This document shows, piece by piece, positions 40,941 to 51,042 of a stretch of DNA of 64,000 bases. The stretch is from positions 852,501 through 916,500 of the forward strand of contig NZ_CP136758.1 in assembly GCF_032930845.1 (NCBI RefSeq). Direction: 5' to 3'. The first letter of the stretch is position 1; every line of letters begins with the position of its first letter. Below the pieces are notes generated by a model. It did not search any database. It was not told the origin of the DNA and worked only from the letters and a program-made list of their open reading frames with translations. The DNA comes from Parvularcula sp. LCG005. GTDB taxonomy: Bacteria > Pseudomonadota > Alphaproteobacteria > Caulobacterales > Parvularculaceae. A program made the translations under genes and the position numbers.

Positions 40941-43169
40941 CTACTCGCCCTTCAGCTTCCGCTCAAAGAAGTCGAGGCCCAGATAGTCCCGGTGCATCTT
41001 GTTCTGTTTGTTGCGGAAGCCGTGCTTTTCGCCGGGATAGGTCATCAGCTCAAATTCCGTCCCCGCCTGTTGCAGGGCCGCGATCATGTCGATCGAGTTC
41101 TGGAAGATGACGTTGTCGTCGGCCATGCCATGGATGAGGAGGAGCTCCCCGTCTTCGATCCCGTCCGCATAGGTCAGGACGGATGACGCATCATATTTGT
41201 CGCCCACTTCGCGCGGGTCACCCATATAGCGTTCCGTATACGCTGTGTCATAGGTGCGCCAGTCGGTGACAGGGGCGCCGGAGACACCTGCAGCGTAGAG
41301 CTCGGGCTTCTGCGCCAGCATCATCAGGGTCATGTACCCGCCATAGGACCAGCCCTGCACGCCGATGCGGTCGGCATCTACGTAAGGCTGGCTCGCCAGC
41401 CATTCTGTACCGATGGCCTGGTCAACCACTTCCGGCTGGCCCATCTGGCGGTAGAGCACGTTCTCAAACGCCTTGCCGCGGTTGGCCGCGCCGCGATTGT
41501 CGAGCTTGAAGACCACATAGCCCTTATCGGCCAGCATCTGGGCGGACAGGTCGCCCCAGCGATTGGCCACGCGCTGGGCGTGGGGACCGCCATAGACCAG
41601 CTGGATCGCAGGCGCCTTCGCGCCCTTCTTCAGACCGGGCGGCACGAGCAGAGCATAGTCCATCATCTGCCCATCGGGGGCCTCCAGCTGGCCAAAGGTC
41701 CAGTCAAGATGGCTGTCCAGATAGGGCGCATAGGGATGATCATTGTCGAGCTTGTTCTCGAGCAGCCAGAAGGACCGCTCCCCATCCTTGGTCATCACAG
41801 AGGCCTGGGTCGGTTGATCCTGCGAGGAGAAGCGGTGGATAAAGCTCTCGCAATCCTTGCCGAAGGAGCCGCTGTGCCAGCCCGCTTCCGTCGTCAGGGG
41901 CGTAACCTCCCCACCGTCCAGCGATACCGTATACAGATGGTTTTCAAGCGGCGTGTCCATCCAGCCGGAGAAGATGATCTCCCCGTCGGTCTGGTCGACG
42001 CAGGCGATGGAATTGGCATTCCACTCCCCGGACGTCAGTGCCTTGGCCAGTTTCCCGTCCGCGCCATGGCGGTCAATATGGGTAAAGCCCGTGCGCTCGG
42101 ACAGGCGCAGGAAGCCGCCATCCTTCAGCGCGTAAAAACCGCCATTCAGGTTGATCCAGTTGTCATCGGTTTCCGAGAACAGCAGTTCCGACTTGCCGGT
42201 CTTGGGGTCGACCTTCAGCATGTCGAGGGTTTTCTGATCGCGGGACAGACGCTCCACATAAACCGTCTTGGAATCCGACGACCAGTGCACATCGGCAAGG
42301 TAGATGTCTTCCTCCGGGCCCAGATCAATCCATGTCGGCTTGCCGCCGCCGGGCTTCACCAGCCCCAGCTTGATGTTGACGTTGTCGGTCCCGGCAAAGG
42401 GGTAACGCTGGCGGATCGTCTTGGCCCCGTCGACACCAAAGTCGAGCCGCTCGGCAATCTGTACCGGGCTTTCGTCAATCTGCAGAAAGACGATCTGGCT
42501 GTCGTCCGGTGCCCACCAATAGCCCGTATCGCGGTTCAGCTCCTCCTGGGCCACAAATTCGGAAACCGCATTGCGGATCGTCCCGCCCGCGCCGGAGGTC
42601 ACGGTCTTTTCCTTGCCCTTGGCGCGGTCATAGACGACCAGCTCGTCATCACGGACATACGACACATAGCCGCCGGACGGGGACATTTTGGGGTCGGTCT
42701 CGAATGTCTCAGTCGACGTCACCTGGGTCGGCTCACCTGTAGCGAGGTCATAGGTGTAGACGTCCCCGCCGAGCGGGAAGAGCAGGGTCTCACCCTTGGT
42801 GTCCCAGTCATAGGAGATGATGCCGCTGTCATAGATGCGCTGGCGCTCGCGGCGGTTCTTTTCTTCTTCGGACAGCTCGACGTCAGACGAGACGAGATCG
42901 TCGGAGCGGACCAGCACCTTAGCGTCGCCGGTCTTCACGTCATAGGCCCACAGGTCCAGCGTCCGGGCATCGCCGTCGCGCCCGCGCAGGACGGTGATCA
43001 TGCTGCCATCGGGGGAGAAGCTGGCCCCGCGAAGGGACGGGCCGGACAGCCCCTGATCGCTGTTCAGCGCCTCAATCGTCAGGTCATCAGCAAGCGCCGC
43101 GCCCGACAGGGACAGGCTGGTACCGATGAGAAGCGTGGCAAGGCGAGCGGCTAGGGGGCGTTGTGACAT
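40941..43169 (-). CDS. Dipeptidyl peptidase IV (S9B prolyl oligopeptidase family)
   Basis: A 742-residue exported serine peptidase: signal peptide (LATLLIGTSLSLSGAALA), beta-propeller (about 40-480) and C-terminal alpha/beta-hydrolase domain. The nucleophile is in GWSYGGYMT, the acid in HGMADDNV and the histidine in GEKHGF. The Glu pair that binds the N terminus is probably in AQEELNRDTGYWW. It releases X-Pro dipeptides and would suit a peptide-scavenging cell together with the M28 enzyme. Confidence 0.94.
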   Translation of the reverse strand: MSQRPLAARLATLLIGTSLSLSGAALADDLTIEALNSDQGLSGPSLRGASFSPDGSMITVLRGRDGDARTLDLWAYDVKTGDAKVLVRSDDLVSSDVELSEEEKNRRERQRIYDSGIISYDWDTKGETLLFPLGGDVYTYDLATGEPTQVTSTETFETDPKMSPSGGYVSYVRDDELVVYDRAKGKEKTVTSGAGGTIRNAVSEFVAQEELNRDTGYWWAPDDSQIVFLQIDESPVQIAERLDFGVDGAKTIRQRYPFAGTDNVNIKLGLVKPGGGKPTWIDLGPEEDIYLADVHWSSDSKTVYVERLSRDQKTLDMLKVDPKTGKSELLFSETDDNWINLNGGFYALKDGGFLRLSERTGFTHIDRHGADGKLAKALTSGEWNANSIACVDQTDGEIIFSGWMDTPLENHLYTVSLDGGEVTPLTTEAGWHSGSFGKDCESFIHRFSSQDQPTQASVMTKDGERSFWLLENKLDNDHPYAPYLDSHLDWTFGQLEAPDGQMMDYALLVPPGLKKGAKAPAIQLVYGGPHAQRVANRWGDLSAQMLADKGYVVFKLDNRGAANRGKAFENVLYRQMGQPEVVDQAIGTEWLASQPYVDADRIGVQGWSYGGYMTLMMLAQKPELYAAGVSGAPVTDWRTYDTAYTERYMGDPREVGDKYDASSVLTYADGIEDGELLLIHGMADDNVIFQNSIDMIAALQQAGTEFELMTYPGEKHGFRNKQNKMHRDYLGLDFFERKLKGE

Positions 43170-43229
43170 GGAGGTCCTCCGAACTGTTTCGGGAGGAACT
43201 GTAAGGCTTTTGCGCCAAAAGGCGAGGTG

Positions 43230-44120
43230 TCATCTTGTCGAATGAATAGCCTCTTGAAGGCCACGAAGATATCTACGATCCGTATAGTCGCTCAGTTTAA
43301 CGAGATTGATCGAAGAGATCACATCAGATTGATATATATAGCTCATGGTGCGTGGATCCAGCGCCTGAATCATCGCGCAAACAAAGGCAATTTCAGGCAC
43401 CGTGAGTACTGAGAGCACAATGTCTATGTAGGTTTTAGGGTCTCTTGATTGACAAGCGAAACTGAGTGTGCCGATTATTTGGCGCTGGACAGAACTATAT
43501 GACAATATTCTCTCGGCATTTATTTTAGTAAAATGTTCGTTCACAACTCGATACGCGTCTGCTGGCAAAGCGGTATCTTCTTTAAATTTCTCTCGTCCGG
43601 ATGGTTTACTATACGCAGAACCTAATACGATTTTTTCGAGGTTCTCGCCTTCGCCGCATTGGATCTGATAGTCAAACTGGCTTTTATTTGCATTTTTGAG
43701 AAGCGAGTTTCGTTCCGAGAAGAGAAGCTCAGCGCGTTTGAAGAAGGCACTTTCAAAGCGCTGGTCGTCTAAACTTTTCTTCTGTTCTTCAAGGGCCTTC
43801 CTAGAGCCTCTCAATTCTTCCGTTGAAAGCTTAAGCTCTTGTCTGGTTGTTTCTAGAGATTGCTGCTGTAGTTTGATTGTCTGAAGAATTGCTATCAACG
43901 CCAAGAAGGATAGCAGCGGATTGAGCATCCCGCCGAAGAAATCGCCCAAAGCTCCCCAATCAGCGGATGAACCAGAGAAAGGGTGGTTGCGGAAATTGAA
44001 AATATAGACGGCGGCGAGCACGACGAAGCCACCTAGGGCAGCTCCAATTAGAGTTGGGTACTGCCGCAAGATTTTGCCTTGGTCATCTTTTGACTTCGGC
44101 TTGCCGTCCCCCTCCGACAT
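43230..44120 (-). CDS. Putative phage abortive-infection protein (putAbiC-like)
   Basis: A 296-residue product with two N-terminal helices (LIGAALGGFVVLAAVYIF; FGGMLNPLLSFLALIAILQT), then a coiled coil (QQQSLETTRQELKLSTEELRG region) and a helical C-terminal domain. The WGALGDFFGGMLNPLLSFLA segment followed by a QTxKLQxxxLExTRxEL coiled coil is the plan of the putAbiC family (Pfam putative phage abortive infection protein). Base composition is AT-rich compared with the genes beside it. It starts 7 nt after the SUV3-helicase stop, so it would ride on that transcript. Defence role is by family name only. Confidence 0.72.
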   Translation of the reverse strand: MSEGDGKPKSKDDQGKILRQYPTLIGAALGGFVVLAAVYIFNFRNHPFSGSSADWGALGDFFGGMLNPLLSFLALIAILQTIKLQQQSLETTRQELKLSTEELRGSRKALEEQKKSLDDQRFESAFFKRAELLFSERNSLLKNANKSQFDYQIQCGEGENLEKIVLGSAYSKPSGREKFKEDTALPADAYRVVNEHFTKINAERILSYSSVQRQIIGTLSFACQSRDPKTYIDIVLSVLTVPEIAFVCAMIQALDPRTMSYIYQSDVISSINLVKLSDYTDRRYLRGLQEAIHSTR

Positions 44121-44127
44121 CTCAGTC

Positions 44128-47100
44128 TCAGTCCTTGCCCTTCAGGGCCGCCAGCACGGCGAAGGGTGAGTTCGGATCGGGCTCTTTTTCCCGGCGTGGC
44201 CGTTCTGAAGAGAAGGTGCGTGGTCCCTTGTCCTGGGGCTTGCCGCCCTTGCGCGGGCCTTTGCCCCGGCCTTCACCTTTGCCTTCGAACTTCGGCTTAC
44301 CGCCCTTGCGAGGGCCCTTCTGGCCTTCGCCCTCAGCGCCGCGGGCGGCCTGCGGTTTGCCACGGGGACGACGATCGGCTTTTGGCCGTGGCGGCATCCA
44401 GCGCCAGACGGTGACTTCCACGGTTTCGGTTTCCACAGGCTCTTCTGCGGGTTGCGCCGTGGTCGTCTCAGCCGTTGTGGCTTCAGCGGGCGCAGCTTCG
44501 CCTGATACCGCTTCCGCGGCTTCGCCGGTCGCAGGCGCTGTCGCGGCCTCGGCATCATCCGTCTGCGGAACAGCGGGCGGTGCTGCATGATCATCGACGA
44601 TGGCCGTCGAAATCGCAGGGCTTTCGGCAATCTGCTCGGCGGGCATGTCGCCGCTATCGTTCGGGGCAGGGGCCGCTTCAGCCGCGCTAGGCTCTTCTGC
44701 CGTCTCGGCACTCTTCTTCAACAGCTTGGCCTTGGGCACTTCGCGGGTGATGGTGGCTTTCTTGAAGCCAAGGCTTTGCAGGATGCTTTCAAAGTCCTCG
44801 CCGGAGCAGCCGACCAGCGACATCATCTTGGCATTGCCTTCAAAACCTTCGCGGCCGGACGCGTCGCGCGCCGTGCGCACTTCACCGGCCAGACGTTCGA
44901 GCATGTCGATCCGCACGGCCCGGTTGCCCGAGGGGCGATAGCCACTGGCGAAATAGAAGGCCGCCGGCGTCTCCTTGTCATTGGGCACGCTCGTCGCGCC
45001 GGCTTGGGGCACCTGATACGCGTCAGGGTCCTTGTCCTCCCACAGCGCCCAGAGGAGCGCGAGGAAGTGCGCCGGCGCGGGCTTGAGCAATGCCGGCATG
45101 TGCAGCGTGTACTCGCCGAACCGGATGCCGAGCTTGCGCAGCTTGGCGCGCTCATCCTGCTCCAGCGCCTTCACGTCGCCAGAGATCTGATTGCGGGAGA
45201 TGGCACCGAAATTCTCGACCAGGCGGAAGGCAACGCCCCGCGCCTTGGGGCCGAGGGCCTCAGGGCTCTCACTGACCTCGTTCACGGCCTTTTGCAGGGA
45301 TACCAGCGGCCCGGCCAGATTTTCGACCCGGTCGGCGATGAAATCGCGCACCCGCTCTTCGATCAGGGGCAGGGATTGCGGCGGCAGATGCTCCACCGCC
45401 TCCAGCTTGAAATTCGGGCGCAGGGGCTGGGGGCCCTTGGACAGGGTCGCGATGACCGACTGCCGCCACCATACGGTGCCGCCTTCCCGCAGGGAGAATT
45501 CGTGGAACTGCGCCGCCGCAAGGGCCGCTGCACGCGCCGCGAGCTCAGGCCGCAGGGCTTTCAGCGCCGCAAAGCGCACCGCCTTTGCATGGGGCCCTTT
45601 GGCGCGCGGATCCAGAATGAATTGAAAGCCGAGCAGACGCCCGACGAATTCGCCTTCCACGATGACTTCTCCGTCTTCGGTGACGCCAGCCAGAAGCGGC
45701 TCGTCATCCTTTAGTTTCTTCAACAGGACCGAGGTCCGTCGGTCAATAAAGCGCTGTGTCAGTTTTTCATGAAGAGCGTCTGAAAGTGCATCTTCAATGC
45801 CCCGCGCCATGTCCTGCCAGTGCCCGGCCCTCTCCAGCCAGCCGGGGCGGTGGGAGAGGTAGGTCCACGTGCGCACATGGGCGATCCGGTTCGACAGAGC
45901 GTCCACATCCCCATCGAGCCGGTTCAGCTTTTCAAGCTGCGCGGCGGTGAAGGGTTCGGGGATCTGCCCGCCGTCCAGCAGCTGGTGATAGATCTCCCCC
46001 AGCATGACCGCATGCTGGTCCGGCGTCACCTTGCGGAAATCCGGCACCTGGCAGACTTCCCAGAGCAGCTTGAGCGCCGCGCCGCCTTTGGCCGAATCGC
46101 GAATATCGTGGCGGTGGAGGAGGCGACGCAGGGCGTCCTCGTCATCATCCATCCGGGCACGGACCAGCTCTTCCCGCGGCGGCTTTGTCTCAAGCGAGTT
46201 GAGAAGCGCAGGCACCGACTGGAACTGCAAATTCGGATTGCGCCATTGCAGGGCGTGCACCGCCTCGAACCGGTGGTCCTCCACCTGTTCGATCAGCTCT
46301 TCATTGAACGGCCCGCAATCTGCCGTCGGGCCCCAGGTGCCATTGCGGATATGGCGGCCCGCGCGCCCGGCAATCTGACCGACTTCGGCCGGGTACAGAA
46401 AGCGCGCATTGCGGCCATCGAACTTGCGACCGGCGGCAAAGGCCACATGGTCGATATCCATGTTCAGGCCCATGCCGATGGCGTCCGTCGCGACGAGGTA
46501 ATCCACCTCACCATTATTGTAGAGGTCGGCCTGCGCATTGCGCGTGCGTGGCGACAGGGCGCCCATGACCACTGCCGCGCCCCCGCGCTGGCGGCGGATC
46601 AGCTCGGCAATCGAATAGACACTGTCGGCAGAGAAGGCGACGATGGCCGACCGGCGGGGCAGGCGCGTGACCTTCTTGTGCCCAATATATTCCAGCGTCG
46701 AGAACCGCTCCCGACTGACAAAGCCGATGTCAGGCACCAGCCGCTTGAGGATCGGGATCATTGTGTCCGAGCCAAGGAACAGCGTCTCGTGCTGCCCCCG
46801 TGCATGCAGCAGGCGGTCGGTGAAGATGCGCCCGCGCTCGGCATCGGCGGCCAGCTGCACCTCATCAATGGCGAGAAAGGAGACCTTGCGCTCCAGCGGC
46901 ATCGCCTCAACCGTGCAGATCCAGTACCGCGCACTCGGCGGGATGATCTTTTCCTCACCCGTGACCAGCGCGACGGCGCGCACGCCCTTGCGCTCGACCA
47001 TCTTGTCATAGACCTCCCGCGCAAGGAGGCGCAGCGGCAGGCCGATCATGCCCGTGGAATGGGCGGACATTCGCTCCAGCGCAAAGTGGGTCTTGCCCGT

Positions 47101-47175
47101 ATTGGTCGGGCCAAGAACCGCCGTGATCGGCTTTTCAATGACGAGGGAGGAGGTGGGGGAAAAAGGCGAGGGCAC
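44128..47175 (-). CDS. SUV3-like superfamily 2 RNA helicase
   Basis: A 1015-residue helicase like mitochondrial SUV3: Walker A GPTNTGKTHFAL, the DEVQ box (LAIDEVQLAADAERG), motif III-like FLGSDT, and motifs V-VI in ATDAIGMGLNMDIDHV and QIAGRAGRHIRNGTWG. The C-terminal about 250 residues are low-complexity, Ala/Glu/Thr-rich, then Lys/Gly/Arg-rich (KGEGRGKGPRKGG), likely binding RNA. The start appears to be GTG 47175. It probably unwinds RNA in decay or ribosome work. The AT-rich genes on both sides are unrelated to it. Confidence 0.9.
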   Translation of the reverse strand: MPSPFSPTSSLVIEKPITAVLGPTNTGKTHFALERMSAHSTGMIGLPLRLLAREVYDKMVERKGVRAVALVTGEEKIIPPSARYWICTVEAMPLERKVSFLAIDEVQLAADAERGRIFTDRLLHARGQHETLFLGSDTMIPILKRLVPDIGFVSRERFSTLEYIGHKKVTRLPRRSAIVAFSADSVYSIAELIRRQRGGAAVVMGALSPRTRNAQADLYNNGEVDYLVATDAIGMGLNMDIDHVAFAAGRKFDGRNARFLYPAEVGQIAGRAGRHIRNGTWGPTADCGPFNEELIEQVEDHRFEAVHALQWRNPNLQFQSVPALLNSLETKPPREELVRARMDDDEDALRRLLHRHDIRDSAKGGAALKLLWEVCQVPDFRKVTPDQHAVMLGEIYHQLLDGGQIPEPFTAAQLEKLNRLDGDVDALSNRIAHVRTWTYLSHRPGWLERAGHWQDMARGIEDALSDALHEKLTQRFIDRRTSVLLKKLKDDEPLLAGVTEDGEVIVEGEFVGRLLGFQFILDPRAKGPHAKAVRFAALKALRPELAARAAALAAAQFHEFSLREGGTVWWRQSVIATLSKGPQPLRPNFKLEAVEHLPPQSLPLIEERVRDFIADRVENLAGPLVSLQKAVNEVSESPEALGPKARGVAFRLVENFGAISRNQISGDVKALEQDERAKLRKLGIRFGEYTLHMPALLKPAPAHFLALLWALWEDKDPDAYQVPQAGATSVPNDKETPAAFYFASGYRPSGNRAVRIDMLERLAGEVRTARDASGREGFEGNAKMMSLVGCSGEDFESILQSLGFKKATITREVPKAKLLKKSAETAEEPSAAEAAPAPNDSGDMPAEQIAESPAISTAIVDDHAAPPAVPQTDDAEAATAPATGEAAEAVSGEAAPAEATTAETTTAQPAEEPVETETVEVTVWRWMPPRPKADRRPRGKPQAARGAEGEGQKGPRKGGKPKFEGKGEGRGKGPRKGGKPQDKGPRTFSSERPRREKEPDPNSPFAVLAALKGKD

Positions 47176-47320
47176 GAAGGGGCGGCGGGGCCGTTTCAGG
47201 TCAGCTACAGATAGGCTCTATCTAGGCCCGCCCGGGGCAAGGTGCAAATGGGGTGGGCTAGGCAACTCGGGTTAAAGCACTTTGAGCCATATCAAATTTT
47301 TGAGAGGTTCTGGGGGTCGA

Positions 47321-49000
47321 GTGAAAGCGTTCGCGGGAATATTTGTCGCTATATTTGGGTTGCTCGTTCTTCAGCCGCTTTTTGACCAGGTTGCACGAGC
47401 GAATATCGGAATATTGGAGCGGCTTGCCTGGGGCATTCCGTTGTTTTCCGCCGTGGTATTCGTTTTCAGCTTTTGTGGTCACCTGATTTTCTATCTGAGA
47501 GATGACCTGATGGTCGGTATTGATCAGAAACCGGATAATGGATTGGCTCGGCTCCGGCAAAGTCTCCTTCTGTCTCGCCACCGCGAGGCATACAGACAGA
47601 CGATCCGAAAATTATTGCTAAAAACCTCCAGATGGCTACCGCCGGCGGCGCGAGCGCCCCGACAAGCAGGTGCTGTCCCAACTGCATTAAAATTCGCCTT
47701 CAGTAACAATTCACAGGGTTTTTGTCTTTTACTTGCCATTGTTTATCCAGCGCTCTCTATGTTCTCACAATATGCGATCTTTTCCGGAAACGGCTCTTTT
47801 GGCGAATTGGCAATGTTCGATCCGTCAAATTCTCTTCCAAGACGGGTGTCAGCTTTATTTTTAATGATTATCTCCGTGTCGATGTTTCTTTTTTCCGGTA
47901 GGTCGCTGGATTTTGCATTTGGAATATCGGATGCCTTTGGAAGCGTTTATTCGGGTATTTTGTATGTGTTATTTTTTGTTCTGACAACGCTTGTTTCAAT
48001 TTTGGTTGCTGACAGCATGACCGCTGCTCATATCGTGATTATCTTCGTCGGTGCTGCAGTCTTGATTTCGAGGGCCTTTCGACAGAATTTCGCGTTTGGA
48101 AGCGTGTTCGCTTTTAGTGCGGCATTTGCGGTTATTGTATCGAATTCAATTGTAGGTCCATATTTAATTGTCTTATTTTTTATAATAATAATCGCTCTCT
48201 CCATGTCTGCTTTCGTTGCGTTGTTATCTTTTCGGAATTTTGCGAACAGATTTTCTTTTTTTATATTGTATATATTTTCTTCCGTAGCAGCGCTCTCATT
48301 GCTGTATTTTTTTGATTTGAATTTAGATATTTTTATTTCGTCTGTAGTTTTTTTGTTTATACTGCCAATGGCAAACGGATTTTGGGATTATATATCATTC
48401 GGCTGTACGCGCATGCTTGTTTGGTACTCGATTAGTGATGGTATTTCTCGCAAGAATCGACGACGCTCTAGCATTCGTCCGGCGCTCATTTCAGTCTTTC
48501 TTCTCATCGTCGATTTGTTTGTCGCCGTGTGCATTCTCATCTCTTTAGGAGCATCCGTAATTGCTCTCTTGGCGCTATTGAACTGGACTGCAGTCGCTGG
48601 CCAAAATGCTTCGCCGTTAATCGATATACATGGAAAGTTGGACATGCTGCGTGATCCATCTCAGTCACCCCACTGGGTGTATGTCATGCATTTTTCGACC
48701 TTCATCCCCACGTTGATCCACATCATCATTATGATGTTCTACTTCCCCGTCAGGCTGATTCCGCAGGGATGGAACAACCGAATAGCGGCCAAAATCACGC
48801 CCTCTATCGCGGATCGTCCGATAGACCAGTTGCTCGTTGCGACGTATCAAAGCCTGCGCTGGACGTTGCCCATCACACTGACCTTCGTGGGCTTTTATTC
48901 TCTCGTGACGTGGGGAGCGAAACCGGGACAGCTCAGCACGATTGGCACCTTCTTCCTTAATTGGATCGAATGGTGGGCGCATTTTATCGGTGCGATCTAA
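47321..49000 (+). CDS. AT-rich polytopic membrane protein of unknown function
   Basis: A 559-residue protein from GTG 47321 (GGGGGT just before; an upstream TTG at 47282 is possible). About 12-14 very hydrophobic segments rich in Phe, Ile, Ser; a basic loop with RHREAYRQTIRKLLLKT near residue 90. No transporter or enzyme motif was recognised. The central part (about 47,700-48,450) is clearly AT-rich, with ATA and TTT-type codons unlike any neighbour, which points to acquisition. Its stop overlaps that of the TonB receptor by 3 nt, while its start is 145 nt from the divergent helicase gene. Confidence 0.72.
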   Translation: MKAFAGIFVAIFGLLVLQPLFDQVARANIGILERLAWGIPLFSAVVFVFSFCGHLIFYLRDDLMVGIDQKPDNGLARLRQSLLLSRHREAYRQTIRKLLLKTSRWLPPAARAPRQAGAVPTALKFAFSNNSQGFCLLLAIVYPALSMFSQYAIFSGNGSFGELAMFDPSNSLPRRVSALFLMIISVSMFLFSGRSLDFAFGISDAFGSVYSGILYVLFFVLTTLVSILVADSMTAAHIVIIFVGAAVLISRAFRQNFAFGSVFAFSAAFAVIVSNSIVGPYLIVLFFIIIIALSMSAFVALLSFRNFANRFSFFILYIFSSVAALSLLYFFDLNLDIFISSVVFLFILPMANGFWDYISFGCTRMLVWYSISDGISRKNRRRSSIRPALISVFLLIVDLFVAVCILISLGASVIALLALLNWTAVAGQNASPLIDIHGKLDMLRDPSQSPHWVYVMHFSTFIPTLIHIIIMMFYFPVRLIPQGWNNRIAAKITPSIADRPIDQLLVATYQSLRWTLPITLTFVGFYSLVTWGAKPGQLSTIGTFFLNWIEWWAHFIGAI

Positions 49001-51042
49001 AACCTTACCCTTGCTGTCACGCGCACTTGGCGCGGTTCGACCGGGTGGAAGTGCACATCCTCCACCGGTTGAGGCTCACGGGGCAGTTGCGAGGCAAAGA
49101 AGTAGGAGATGTCCGCATCCTCCGCATCCAGCATATTGAGGACATCCAGCGACAGGGTCAGGCGCCCCATATCCCGGCTGGCGCGGCCGTTGAGGAGCGT
49201 CGTCGCCTCGGACATGACGGAGCCATCTTCATTCAGCGGCGCTTCGCCAAAATGACGCAGGCGGAGGGAATAGGCATTCTGCCCCTGCTGCGCCGTAAGC
49301 CCGCCGGAGAACACATTCTCCACCGCGCCGGAGATGCGGTCGGCTGAGGCATCAATATCGAACGCCGCATCGGTGATCGCGCCGCCAGCATCCACCGTCA
49401 GCCAGTCATTGGGCCGCCAAAAGGCGCTGGCCTCGACCCCGTGCCGGACCGAGGCATCATTCGGCTCCGTCGTGCCCGCATCGCCGACAAAGACCAGCTC
49501 TGAATCGAGTTCCACCTGAAAGAGGGCGACGGCCACGTTGAACGTCTCCCGCTCAATCCGTGCACCAATTTCCGCGCCTGTCGCCCGGACGAGCAGCGGC
49601 ACGGTCTCGGCAGGATCACCGCTTGTGGGGTCGACGCTGATCGTCGTGCCGCGCACATCGTTGGAGTGGAAACCCTGTCCATAATTGGCATAAAGCTCAA
49701 TCGCATCGGTCAGGCGATAGGCCAGCCCCGCGCTCGGCGACAACAGGTTGTCGGAGGCATCGCCCGAATTGACCGGGCGGCTGATCGCCGTGACCTCCGC
49801 CTCGTACCAGTCCTGGCGCAGACCCAGATTGGCGCGAAGGCGGTCCGTCACCATGATCCCTGCATCGGCCCACAGGCCAGCGCTCGTCTCGGTCACTTCA
49901 TCCTCCCGCACGGTGGAAAGGCGCTGGCGACCGGCGGTCTTGTAGAGCCCGATCTCGTCAATCTCGTCCCTGCGCACCTCACCGCCAAGGCGCAGGGCGA
50001 CACGGTCGTTCAGCATCCGTTCGTGTACGGCGCTGCCCCCGAAATAGGTGCGGCTGTCGCGCTGCTCGAACTCACCGCCATTCACCGGATCATCGGCAAA
50101 GTAAGTGAAGTTCGACCACAGGGACAGGTCATAGGAGACGCCATAGGCGCTAATGGTCGTGCGCTGGCCCAGCCCATGCTTGATGTCGGCCCGTGCGCTG
50201 AGACTGTAGCGGGAGGTTTCCCCGCCAAGATCCGTGTCCAGACTGCCGAAGCGGTCGATCAGCCCGGCGTCGATCGCGCGCTGGGGCACCTGGTCGGTGG
50301 CGTCCCAGCTGGCGTCATAGGCCGTGCCCGTGATTTCGACCCGAGTCTTGAACCCCTGCCAGCTCCATTTGCCAAAGGCGTTGGTCTTTTCCAGATCCTG
50401 CGGCACCTGCCAGGGGCCGTCATAGGTCTGCCGCTCAATCGCGCCGAGGGTCGTGACCTTGTCGCCCCAGTGCCGCGTGCCGACCAGCAGCGCCCGGCGA
50501 TAGTCATCCTCGCCCAGCGTCACCTGACCAAAGCTCGACGCCACATCATCATAGGTCGTGTACGCCGCACCCCCGGCGGCGGAGAAATCTCCGCCATCGG
50601 CGTGATAGGGACCCTTGGCGTAGCTGACCTGCTCGACCAGTTCGGGAATGACAAAGTTCAGGTCCAGATAGCCCTGACCATGGCCATGGGTGCGCAGGTT
50701 CACCGGCACACCATCGACGCTGGCCGCAAAGTCCGTCCCGTGATCGAGGTTGAAACCGCGCAGGAAATACTGGTTCGCCTTGCCTTCGCCGGAATGCTGG
50801 GTCGCCACCGCGCCGGGGATCACCTCGACCAGTTCGCCAGAGCGGGAGAGGGGGCGATCCTCAAAATCGGCATAGCCCACGAGGCCCTCGGAGGCGCTGC
50901 CCGCCCGGCCGATCTGGGCCTTGGCCCGGCCATAGACGACGATCGTGTCGGTGCCGTGTCCGGGGCCGTCGACAGCCCATGCACCGCTCGCAGTGAAAAA
51001 GGTCAGGGCGGTGGTGACGGACAGGCGAGTGACGACGGACAA
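48997..51042 (-). CDS. TonB-dependent outer-membrane receptor
   Basis: A 681-residue receptor. I chose TTG 51042, with GAGG 6 nt upstream, because the signal peptide (VTRLSVTTALTFFTASGAWA) follows at once; the longer frame has no signal. The plug domain has VIPGAVATQHSGEGKANQYFL in two halves with the QYFLRGFNLDHGTDFAA pattern, then a 22-strand barrel ending in VRVTARVRF with C-terminal Phe. The His-rich plug turn RTHGHGQGY may sit at the ligand or metal path. Substrate unknown. Neighbours (histidine kinase/regulator, Gfo/Idh/MocA) do not settle it. Confidence 0.92.
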   Translation of the reverse strand: MSVVTRLSVTTALTFFTASGAWAVDGPGHGTDTIVVYGRAKAQIGRAGSASEGLVGYADFEDRPLSRSGELVEVIPGAVATQHSGEGKANQYFLRGFNLDHGTDFAASVDGVPVNLRTHGHGQGYLDLNFVIPELVEQVSYAKGPYHADGGDFSAAGGAAYTTYDDVASSFGQVTLGEDDYRRALLVGTRHWGDKVTTLGAIERQTYDGPWQVPQDLEKTNAFGKWSWQGFKTRVEITGTAYDASWDATDQVPQRAIDAGLIDRFGSLDTDLGGETSRYSLSARADIKHGLGQRTTISAYGVSYDLSLWSNFTYFADDPVNGGEFEQRDSRTYFGGSAVHERMLNDRVALRLGGEVRRDEIDEIGLYKTAGRQRLSTVREDEVTETSAGLWADAGIMVTDRLRANLGLRQDWYEAEVTAISRPVNSGDASDNLLSPSAGLAYRLTDAIELYANYGQGFHSNDVRGTTISVDPTSGDPAETVPLLVRATGAEIGARIERETFNVAVALFQVELDSELVFVGDAGTTEPNDASVRHGVEASAFWRPNDWLTVDAGGAITDAAFDIDASADRISGAVENVFSGGLTAQQGQNAYSLRLRHFGEAPLNEDGSVMSEATTLLNGRASRDMGRLTLSLDVLNMLDAEDADISYFFASQLPREPQPVEDVHFHPVEPRQVRVTARVRF

